Source: Eupeodes corollae (Eukaryota > Arthropoda > Insecta > Diptera > Syrphidae). Taken from it: DNA of 64,000 nt. The notes under the pieces were generated by a model, which was not told the origin of the DNA, made no database searches, and saw only the letters and a program-made list of their open reading frames with translations. Made by a program: the position numbers and the translations under genes. Of this stretch, positions 35,165 through 44,484 are shown piece after piece (position 1 is the first letter of the stretch; each line of letters opens with the position of its first letter). The stretch is taken from positions 89,334,315 through 89,398,314 of the forward strand of contig NC_079147.1 in NCBI RefSeq assembly GCF_945859685.1, in the 5' to 3' direction.

Positions 35165-35710
35165 TAGGTGGCGCTACAGTCCGTTGAAAACTAGAGTCTA
35201 GTGACATTACACCTCTAAACCATTTCTGTGTGCGAGTAATGTTGTCGGGAATGAAGGAGACCTACAGTTTAAAGCCGTATTCGTACGGCTAATTTGGGAA
35301 AGCATTTTTCAGGACAAGAATTAAGGCCCAACTATAATAGGCATAAGCTAGCATATGCGCGCATAAGTAAACGTGCGAATACAAAGAATCTCAATACGAG
35401 TGAACATAATAGAGTCTAGATCCGTTTCATTCAATTTTTCTCAGTTTCGTTAACTTAAGCACACTTAAGCAAGAGCGATCCCAGCCGCTCGCCGCATAAG
35501 TAAAATCTGACATGTAGATAAGTGAGCAAAATTGCATTATGGCTATGCAGTAATTTCGCAAACTTAAGTGAATTTTCGTTGGATTTTTGACATAAGCTTA
35601 TGTTTGCTTATGCCTATTATAGTTGGGCCTTTACTCTTGGAGAATAAGATGTCACAGGATTGAACCTAAGACCTATGGTATGACAGACGTCTTAACCATC
35701 ACGCCACGGT
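35165..35710 (-). repeat. tRNA-derived SINE, copy c (interrupted by a MITE)
   Basis: On the minus strand the head reads CCGTGGCGTGATGGTTAAGA (A-box-like) and GGTTCAATCC (B-box-like, near 35655). The tail ends ACTGTAGCGCCACCTAACTT. The MITE at 35324-35630 sits in the middle. The spacing of the two boxes fits an internal RNA polymerase III promoter. Confidence 0.7.
35324..35630. mobile_element. Harbinger-like MITE, 307 bp, with TTA target duplication
   Basis: The terminal inverted repeat AGGCCCAACTATAATAGGCA continues perfectly to about 25 bp at both ends. TTA flanks it at 35321-35323 and 35631-35633. The duplicated sister SINE at 36073-36085 has the empty site AATTACTCTTGG with one TTA. A 3-bp TTA duplication with GGCCC-type ends is characteristic of PIF/Harbinger (Tourist-like) MITEs. 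No coding capacity. Confidence 0.92.
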
Positions 35711-35922
35711 TTTACATAAGTTAACCAAAAATGACAAAGCATACGTATTTGACATTCTGGCGCCATTTTGAATCAATCAATTGTTTTTTATGGCAGCTAA
35801 GAGAAGATCTGTCAAATTCAAGTTTGGCAACGGAAAACAAAATTCAGGGTATGTTTATACAAGTTCACAACTATGAGAGCTAAGCTGTATAGCGCTTCAT
35901 GTTTCACATACAAAAAATAAGT

Positions 35923-36295
35923 TAGGTGGCGCTACAGTTTGTTGAAAACTAGGGCCTAGGTACATTGGAACTCTCAATCATTTCTGTATGGGAGTATATT
36001 GTCAGGAATGGAAGGGACCTACAGTTTTAAACCGAATCCGAACGGCATACTTGAGAAAACACTTTTCGTGACAAAAATTACTCTTGGAGAATTTGTCAAT
36101 ACCCCCAAACTTTAGATGACACAGGCAGGGATCGAACCTAAGACCTCTAGCATGACAGTCCAACGATTTTTTTTTTTTAATTCATTTTTATTAGTTCATT
36201 CTTAAACCTTTCTTGAAGCTAGACAAAAATTCATAAAACTAGCCTAATTATCCATAACTTACGAACTGAACGAACTAACCATTACGCCACGGTTT
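35923..36295 (-). repeat. tRNA-derived SINE, copy d (interrupted by a short retroposed piece)
   Basis: The best-preserved promoter boxes in the window are here. On the minus strand there is GTGGCGTAATGGTTAGTTCG near 36290 and GGTTCGATCCC near 36136. The tail TAGGTGGCGCTACAGT starts at 35923. It is interrupted at 36167-36268. It has no MITE and so shows the pre-insertion state of copy c. Confidence 0.75.
36167..36268 (-). mobile_element. Short poly-A retroposed fragment inside a SINE
   Basis: On the minus strand the 102-bp insert ends in about 12 A residues (36167-36178 as T on plus). AACGA flanks it at 36162-36166 and 36269-36273. A poly-A end plus a short target duplication implies target-primed insertion of a 5'-truncated transcript whose source I do not recognise. 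Confidence 0.65.
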
Positions 36296-36602
36296 CACAT
36301 AACTTCATTAAAAATGACAAAGCATACGTAGTTAACATTTTACCGCCACTTTCAATAATAAAAGAATATTTTCACATATTGGTGACTTCTGGCGCCATTT
36401 TAAATCATTCAATTATTCTTGATGACAGCTAAGAGAAGACCTGTCAAAATCAAGTAACTTTCGTTGAATGGATGATGGTTCCTCGAAGAATTGACTTTTG
36501 GCGCCATTTTGAATTATTCAATTATTCTTTATGACAGCTAAGAGAAGATCTGTCAAATTCAAGTAACTTTCGTTGATTGAATGATGGTTCCTCGAAGAAT
36601 TT

Positions 36603-38690
36603 GAAAAAAGTAAATATTTTCGCCATTCCTTCTACAATGGATGGTGACCGTCTTCTTAAAAAAAAAATACAAATGCGGCCCTGAGACTGCAAGCGCTTAG
36701 TAGAGCTGTAGTTAGTTAAGTACATGTATGTATTGGTATTGTAATGCTGCTGCCAAGGATGGTTGCTGCATTTTATCTCAATCTGTCTGTTCTGTCTAAT
36801 GACTGCTGTTGTACACCCATCGATGAATTGGTTAACCACTGTGCTGCTACCCTGTCTGGCATGGTAAGTTTGGTTAAGTTAGTTTGGTGGGTTATAGAGT
36901 AGAGTGTAGTATAGTTAGTCTTTCCCAGTTTGGACAAAGACGTCAGTCGTGCGCTCTATCGCTATTGCTATTCCTATTGCAGTTCAGCTTAGCTCATTGG
37001 CAATAGCTATATATACAGCTATGCAGCAGCATGATGGCGTTGCAGCGGTCTAATCAAGTGTTCATAATCTTAATCTGCATATGTGCGCTGATAGTGCGCG
37101 ACGACCCAGCCTTAGATCATTGTGGCCTGGGACTGCTGCCGCTGTCGCTGCGACTGGGGACCCTGACGGGAGGAAGGAGTTTCCTTGATCTACAGTTACT
37201 GTCTTAATAACGAGGTTATGCATGAGACCGTTTTGTTGGGTGGATTGAAAGGTTGAGTTTTTTTTTGTTTTTGGTTTTGTTGCATGGCTTCCTTTTATAA
37301 GAGGAAGACTTTCTTACAACAACAAAAACTTAGGTAAAATTAAAAGATAACCTATCCGCACGTACAAAACTTGCAAAACTGACTCCTCCTAAACTCTGTG
37401 GGAGATTGCTATAACATCTCTGTCTCTAGCCTTATAATATGTGATGATGATGATGATGGAAATCCAACAAAAAAAAAAAACGGTGTAAAAGTGTATCTAT
37501 GAAAAGTATCTTGTTCGGTGCGGTCGTGTGGTATGGTCCTATAGCTGCTAGGCTAGGCTAGGCTAGGCTTAGACTATGGGAGCGTGTGGTAATTTTCATT
37601 AAAGTTATCGACATACATTAGCAATGTTTAAAGATCAATAGGAGTCTATTCATTCCGGCACTCAGGTATGCATGATGGGTTCCAATATAATTACTCTTGC
37701 CGCCGCGTGCTTCAAGTCGAAGTTGTAATATGCGCTATTCCTTCCAACCATATACCGCCCACCCTCTCGTCATCTTAACCATCTACATATGGCCGTATCC
37801 GCAAAAGTGTTTCTTTCTACACAAAATATCTTCTGTCCAATAAGATGTGCGAGAAAATGGTTTGTAAAAATTTGTAACCAATTTGAAAGCGATTTGCGGC
37901 TTTAAGTTAATCGTCATGTTATAGGTTGTGGTATATTATGCTCACGTTTAAACCTATTCATACTTTTAACATTTTTACAAACTTATGAGGGAAAATGAAC
38001 GAGAATGTAAATTACTTGTTGTCGATGGTGTTGAGTTGATTGATTAGGTCAACGGACTTAACACATCAATTACTATCTTTCTCTCTCTTTCTTTTTTCCT
38101 AACTTCAATTAATTTTTGAATAAAATATGTACACATGCTGCATCATGAATACATATATGTATGTAGATAGTAGGTTCGTTCAAACGGCTGAGGCCGGCTT
38201 GGCATAGTAATTACGTACCCACCTACACCTAGTTCCGTCACTCACGTTAGTCACTAAATCGATTTGGTTTACCTTCTTCTTTTTGAAATGTGAAAGTGAT
38301 GCTTTTCGAAGAGGTTTGTTAACTTGCTGTATTAACACTTTGTCAAATGTTTTTTATTTTTATTTGTTATGCTAGATTACACTAAGAAATGCAGATCTAA
38401 AAATTTTGAGTTTTCAAAGAAGAACCGCATTAATTGTTAGGTTTGAGAGTTGATGTGAAAGAAGATGTTTAACAATGTATTAGAAATGATTGCTTCATCA
38501 ATTTTCGAATAATTGACATTTCAATAGAATTTCGATAATGAAAATGCCAGTTTGTTCGAAATGTAGTAAGTCTGTAATATGATTTGTATAGAAGTCTATA
38601 AGTCAATGATGAGTAGTCTAATAGCGGTTGCAAAATAAGGAACTCAAGCCTTATTATGTAGGTTGGCTTTTGGGCTCTTGAACGGGCGAT
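36603..38690. other. No gene seen
   Basis: GC content is higher than in neighbouring DNA between 36650 and 37250, but no frame shows family resemblance. GATGATGATGATGATG (37444-37459) and GGCTA repeats (37552-37569) are simple repeats. This could be intronic or regulatory DNA; the sequence does not decide. Confidence 0.4.
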
Positions 38691-38890
38691 CAATTCGCTT
38701 TTAATTCAATAACTCAAACTGTATTTGAACGATGGATCGGTGCTTTATTCGAATACATGTTCGGCTTTAAAAAGTACCACAACAAAGCTTCTAGCCCGTG
38801 TAAATCGCATGACCTCTATGTATAGTTCTCGTGCTTGATTAAAAATTAGGCGTGAACAGTTTGGCCAAATGATTACAAAAAGCAGTTGCA
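38690..38890 (-). pseudogene. Possible mariner transposase fragment (third catalytic region)
   Basis: The minus strand reads RSCDLHGLEALLWYFLKPN followed by MYSNKAP. This resembles the stretch RSCDLSPLDFFLWGYLKS..YVNKP of the element at 690-1996, though the aspartate after L is replaced by E. Only this short region is convincing. It lies beside repeat R copy 3. Confidence 0.4.
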
Positions 38891-39117
38891 AAGACGAAGC
38901 GCCTTAACCAACTTAGAAATGGGTCTCCTTCACTTATAATGATTTTGCAACGAACATTAGGGTCAGAAAACATAGATCATTTTGTGTGGTTTTATATTTT
39001 TGTCTTGCTCTTTTAACAGTTTACGATCTGCGAAAGACATGCTTTCGTGAACTACGAAAAATTCACTATGTTCGAAAATCCTGTTATAAAGTTTGATAAT
39101 AATTTACACTTTCTATC

Positions 39118-39785
39118 AATAGTACTGTAGGATTTTACACGAATAACAAAAACAATATCCGCAGTTTGAATACTATCGATAAAAGTTAAAGTAGAATCTT
39201 ACTACGGATGGGTTTTTGACATTTATACGAGTCTCGAATGGATTTTATGTGATTTCGTTCTACGATGGTACGATTGATATTGCATTTGTATCTCGATGGC
39301 TGTGTTCGTTGAGTAGTTTTGCTATTGGGGAAAAAAATCAAAGTGTTTCTGTTGATATTATTTAGTTTTGTTAATAAAATTGGACTAACTGGGCTTATTT
39401 TGTATGAGAAAACAATAGAAAAGATAATTAAGTTGTACTATGTTTCCACCAAAGGTTAATCTCAGTTTAGATTAAATAAATCTTTTTGGTGTTTCCACCG
39501 CACAAGAAGATTAAAGTCTACGAAAAAAAACCCTTCTTGAAGTTTTTATTTGATGTCAAATTGGTTGGTTTAAACTTTGAAATCTCAATTTTCAGATGTT
39601 TACTTCCCATTTCTTCTTGAAAATTGTCCATTTTTTAGTTTTAGTTAGTTTTTTTGCTGAAGTTTATTTTAACTTTTAATTTTTACAGAACTTTCTTCTT
39701 TTTGTGCTTTTTTTGATTATTATTCTGACAGGTCATCTTCCAGTTTTACCAAGTTTAAATACAAAAATCTGGCTTTTGCCGTCCA
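39118..39785 (-). repeat. Dispersed repeat family R, copy 3 (inverted)
   Basis: The reverse complement matches 12760-13545 and 300-2536. It starts at GTACTGTAGGATTTTACACG (the right end of the family), includes CTATGTTTCCACCAAAGGTT near 39437, and ends near GACAGGTCATCTTCC. A central segment present in copy 1 is missing between GAAGATT and the CTTCTTGAAG region near 39510-39540. Confidence 0.75.
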
Positions 39786-39889
39786 CCACCTGTTTTTCAA
39801 GCACCCATTTGACGTATCTACGGTGTTGTAAATGGTTAGCTAGCTTCAGTTATTGAGTGAGCTAGAATTTATATGGATGTAGATGTAGA

Positions 39890-40224
39890 TCCAAAAGTAA
39901 AATACGCCATAATGTGCCGTAAGAAAGTCCTAATTCTTGAGAACGACGAGAAATCGACACAATCGGGTCTTCGGCAAAACTTTCACTTACAGCAGCGATA
40001 TTTTAAGTGGTACGAGCGAAACGATGAAAAGCAGGCCTTACAAAATCTGTAATAAATCCAGCCTCTTCAAATTTCGTCACATTTTCGCCAATTGCTTGTA
40101 CAGTTGGGCGATTATGTAAACCATAATCTGTTCTTAAAGCACGATAAGTGCCTTTGGCAGAATCACCATTTTTGTAGAAGGTTTTAACAATTTGCATGCG
40201 TTGTGTGATAGTTAGGCGATCCAT
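39890..40224 (-). pseudogene. Mariner-like transposase N-terminus, fragment
   Basis: From the ATG at 40224 on the minus strand the text is MDRLTITQRMQIVKTFYKNG, later YRALRTDYGLHNRPTVQAI, FEEAGFITD, HRFARTT, stop, NIAAVSESFAEDPIVSISRR and SQELGLSYGTLWRI. This is the paired helix-turn-helix DNA-binding half of a mariner-like transposase. The single TAA (from 40005) replaces what is commonly a glutamate. The catalytic half is absent; the sequence breaks off near 39895. The family differs from both the 690 and 32274 elements. Confidence 0.82.
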
Positions 40225-43200
40225 TTACGTAAATCTCAGGCTTTCAACTGAAAACAAATGGGTTTAACAACTTAGTTTGACAGATTTCGAATTCCAGCCC
40301 TATACTGTTGAAACCACAAAATGTTATACCCGTTATACTCACCACACTTTAAATAGCTCCAAGGATAGCATCCTTAATATAGTACTAATTTAAAAAAATG
40401 CATTAATTGTGCATGGTGACATGTCAAATCCAACTGAATAAATGACGGTCAATATGACAGATGTAGCTTTTACAAGATGGCCGCTAATACCTCGTCAAAT
40501 TATGAAAGCCACTTGAAATTTAAAAAGCAACTGTCATGTTGTTGATTCTAACTTAAAAAGCACTTCAAAAGCTCTAAGTTCAAGGTCTTACATAATACAA
40601 AATACTTCCTTTTGCTAATAAATGTGAACATTTTTACGAAACACCGAAGCTAAATCAGGGTCCCCTATAAATTTAACATTTTGTAAATGATAAGTTTCAC
40701 TTTTATGTTATGATGCAAGTTGTATTGTTTCGAATGATGATGACAAAATATTTTTAACTTTTGTTATTCTTCTCCAAAGAATAGATAACTAACAATACAT
40801 AGAAGATTTTATCTATTTTTGTTTTATTTGTTTAACAACTTTATTAAATAGTTAAGGTTTTTTATTAACAAACATAGCTAAGACTTTCTACAAACATACC
40901 TATACTAATATTTAAACAAACTAGTCTAAATTAAAAAACATCAAATCAAATATGCACATCGTAAAACTTTATTAAGATCTTACCGCTAATTTATAGCTCT
41001 ACGAATATTTTTCTGAATATATTTTGTATTATGTTTTATTTTTATTTTGTTTAATTTCATCACAATGATAGCACTAGATAAAATCTATCAGATAATTTTT
41101 TATACAAAGGTACATATGTAGATATTTAATCAATTCATTTGATTTTATTTTATTTGATAAAATACGACTTCCTAATCAGCATTGACGGAATGACGATTCC
41201 GGGTTTTATACAACCTAGCTATACGGTAAAAGTGTAAATGTCACCAAATAATAATTCAACGTCAAACTTCAATAAGATATTCGTATCTTTTATTTAACTT
41301 ATCTCCCTGAAAATATCAGGAATTAAGAAGCACAACAGAAATCTGCTTCTAGAAATACGAGTTTCTATACAATGGTGATTGTGACAGATAGGATCTTTTT
41401 ATTAATACAAACTCCGCTGACACCACTTTTACCTTTTTTTAACCCCATCAAAAGTTCATTAAGTTAATTTTTCTTTAAAAACTCTGTAAGATTCTCATCT
41501 ATCAATATTCAAGATCAATATGAACAAAGATAAGACTCAAGCAGAACCATTGAGAAATATACATTTTACGTTTTACCGATATCGATTCTGAATTGAGCTG
41601 AACTGAAATCTTTAAAAGGTACACGGAGGAGAAGCAACAGAAAATAAAACACACATCCTCCACACTCGACATTGCCTGACGCCTCCATTCAGATCCATTA
41701 AAAGTCTCGAAACAAGACCAAATAGATGATACGAGAGTATAACGGAAGTACGGTTGCCACCATTTCGAAAAAATAATAGATTTCCAAAACTTATGTCATT
41801 TTAGTTCATATCCATTCAATAAAGAACATTTTTTGATAGTTGACGTAAGTTTCTGAGTTTAAACGAATGTTTATTATGGTTTCGTAGTTGAACAACTATC
41901 AAAAGTTGTACATACTTTGGAATAGGCTGTAACAAAGATGGATACCAAAAACACTCTCTTTGAAGCGATATAAATCGTTAGCATATAGCATACATAGACT
42001 ACTGAGTTTTTAGGGGAAATTTCATAATTTTAAGGGGAAATGTCATTCAATGAATTTTTAAATCAGCTGTTTCCTTTACCTTGTAGCAAAGAAAGATGGC
42101 TACCGAGAATTTATATCTTTATTAAAGTGTTTCTGGTGGAGTGGTGGAGACATGATTAGATTGACAGCGCTGTCAGAAGTCATATTGGTTGTTAAAATGT
42201 CAATGGAATTTTAAATAAAAACCTGCATCATCTTTTATTATAAAATCAATCAATGTTTCTAAAGTAAATTTCATAGATATCGGCCCAAAACTCACGAAAT
42301 TTAAACCTCTTTACATTAGCTCTTGGTTTGAATATTCCAAAGTGGTAAGCTTAACCTGTAGAGCTGAAAATTTACATTTATTTAATTCAATATAAATATA
42401 TACATACATATTCAAAAGAGTCTACACAACATCTACTGGAAGATACAAAATGCACATTCAAACACTAGTGTATAAAAATGTGTTTTTGTTTTGTTTGAAT
42501 GTGTCACATGGGAGAAGCGAAGATGGGACTAGCAAAGCAATTAGTATATTTAAGAGAATACACTTAATTAAATGGCAATAAAATGAAATATAAAACTCTT
42601 ATCAACCGGCGCGCATTAAAGCAAAAGAAGGTGAATTCGAATTTAATGATTTTGGGGTCCTTAATACAAAAGAAAAAAAATTACAAAAACCTTTCCTTTT
42701 ATTTTGAATCCATTCAGTTTTTATTTTGGATTTGGAATTGTTTTTGTTTTATTATTTTTTTTTTTGAAATCGATATAATTTATGGAAAAATCTCGATGTA
42801 ATAAATTTTATCTGATATATTTATGGTTTTTGAATGAAATTAAAAATTAACATAACAAAAATTCTTAGATATGATACTTCATTCGATTAGTGGATAAAAA
42901 TGTATCTAAGAAGGTTATATACTGTCGCTGCTGTTGTGACCTTGAAAGTAAAACGTATTTTTTGATATTTTATTGCTTTGTTTTATGATTAAATGAATCA
43001 CTAGAATGCAACTTTTAACATTTAATAAATGCACAAAGAGTTCTTATTGCATATATTAAGCAATTAACAAAAAAACACTTAACATAATTATTGTTTTTCT
43101 TGACATTTATCACTAAACTGACATTTTATGAAAAAATAATTCAAAAAATCCATTGGAATATACCATTTAAAGCATTTGCAACTGTCAAAAAGAGAGCTTT

Positions 43201-43544
43201 GAATCTGTAAGTTGTTTATTTCAATTTCTTATTTGCTTACACGGAGAAATAAATAATTCATAAATGTAAATGACTGTATGAACAAACAGTGCATATACAT
43301 TGCAACAGTGGCCTAAATACTTCATTTTCACTGACATCTGTCAATATTGGCAATTTTCCTTTTTGTATCAAAACAAAATCTGAGCTGTCAAACTCAAAAT
43401 TGTGTTGTGGGCTTTAAAGACTTTCAAGATGTAACTGACACTTGAGTTTTCAGAGTACATTCTTTAAGATCGGAAAAAAAGACAGAGTATTTTAATAAAA
43501 ACAGCAAAACAGCTGTGGTTTTATAAAAGAGGTCGTATTGGTTA
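40225..43544. other. No gene seen
   Basis: Strongly AT-rich. A stretch at 40430-40520 weakly resembles 17045-17125 (CTGAATAAATG, then CAGATGT, then GCTATTAA/GCTAATA), a possible old dispersed repeat. Frames such as 42583-42801 are T-rich and low complexity. Confidence 0.45.
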
Positions 43545-43634
43545 TCTTGGAGGCCCCGCACCTTGAGGCCTCCCTAAAGAAAACTTATCTGAAGCACACT
43601 TAGAGTTCTTCAGATTAATCTGGATGACCTTCAT
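43545..43634 (-). pseudogene. LINE ORF2 start, truncated
   Basis: The minus-strand ATG at 43632-43634 gives MKVIQINLKNSKCASDKLS. This is the usual opening of an apurinic-type endonuclease in LINE ORF2 proteins (MKVIQINL..SK.AS). A stop follows after about 30 codons and the element is lost beyond about 43545. It lies 9 bp after the ORF1 stop, the normal ORF1/ORF2 arrangement. Confidence 0.65.
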
Positions 43635-43643
43635 CGCGTTTTT

Positions 43644-44484
43644 TTAATTATTTTTAGCTGCAGAGCCCGGCAACTCGCTGGGGATCTCGACTACGCTAGC
43701 AACATCGTCAACCTCGACGTTGTCATCAGCTTTGTCGGTGTCTGTTCCCCGACTCTACAGAATTTTAATTTTGGCATTCCTTATGCCAAAACTAAGTTTG
43801 TACTAGGCCTTTTCGAGAGCCCCTAGACTCTCCTCGCTAATCCTCAGAAAGTAAGAGGCGCTGTTCTTCTGCCGTAGCTACAGTCCAATCGTGCATGGGG
43901 ACCAGCGGATTTTGCCTCTGAAGACCGCGGATAAGGTGCTGTCCGCTTGGCTTTATGCTCATGAGCGGCAACCAAATGCGAGCCTTCAATTGTCTAGGGA
44001 TGTCCTTAGCTATGATAAGCTTGAGCTTCAAGCCCTCCCAGTCATTGCTAACCTTAGCAATGCTTTCACTAAGGAAATCCCTAGAAAACCTGTCCGCTCA
44101 CTTGATTACCCTATACCTCCTGAGCATCTCGCCAGAGTCAAAACTAGGGTAGGGGCCCTCACTGTTTAAAATAATGTATGAAAACACCATCTCATAGATC
44201 TTGCACTCGATAGAGTTCCACTCGTTCAGCAGACCTTTGCTGTTTGTGGAAAGCTCATCCACAAATGCTACGTGGAGGTCATCCCTGACAATCTCACTAA
44301 GAGTACGCAGTTGCGCTGCGCCAGAAGATGGTGCTTTCACTGGGTTTATCCGGTCGTCAAGCTTGCTCTTTTTCTGAGACGTGCAGGTCTCTACCTGAGA
44401 ACTGTTCCGCTTAACAGCCTTTTCTCGGCTGGCCAGAAGGTTGTTGTATTCAGCAACAACCTCTGGATTTTTGCTACAAAATGA
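43644..44484 (-). pseudogene. LINE ORF1 (DUF4780-like), 5'-truncated and broken
   Basis: On the minus strand the order is NPEVVAEYNNLLASREKAVK, LSEIVRDDLHVAFVDELSTN, NEWNSIECKIYEMVFSYI, then after a stop DFLSESIAKVSNDWEGLKLK, IIAKDIPRQLKARIWLPLMS, NPLVPMHDWTVATAEEQ, ESLGALEKA, YKLSFGIRNAKIKI, an acidic stretch, and EIPSELPGSAAKNN with stop at 43644-43646. The pattern WEG.KLK...KDIP...KARIWLP...NP..P..DW.V matches ORF1 proteins with a DUF4780-like domain, thought to bind nucleic acid. GC content is well above the surroundings, as in other LINE coding regions here. Several stops and shifts. Confidence 0.7.

Larger units (their letters stand above)
35100..36602 (+). repeat. Segmental tandem duplication containing SINE copies c and d
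   Basis: Block 1 (about 35100-35860) and block 2 (about 35861-36602) share sequence on both sides of their SINE. Before it they share GCTAAGCTGTAT, GCGCTTCATGTTTCACATAC and AAAAAATAAGTTAGGTGG. After it they share AAAAATGACAAAGCATACGT, CTGGCGCCATTTT and GACAGCTAAGAGAAGA-type text. The two SINEs therefore derive from one insertion that was later duplicated. Block 2 ends with a further internal duplication of about 109 bp (36384-36602). Confidence 0.8.

Noticed and set aside
36126..36295. tRNA gene suggested by A-box and B-box-like sequence
   Set aside because: No cloverleaf closes, the sequence recurs in several copies, and it is followed by a non-tRNA body. It is the head of a SINE.
42583..42801. 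Possible membrane peptide (aromatic-rich frame)
   Set aside because: The hydrophobic run is produced by a T-rich low-complexity stretch.
43644..44484. GC-rich island as bacterial contamination or horizontally acquired gene
   Set aside because: Minus-strand frames match an insect LINE ORF1 followed by an ORF2 start.
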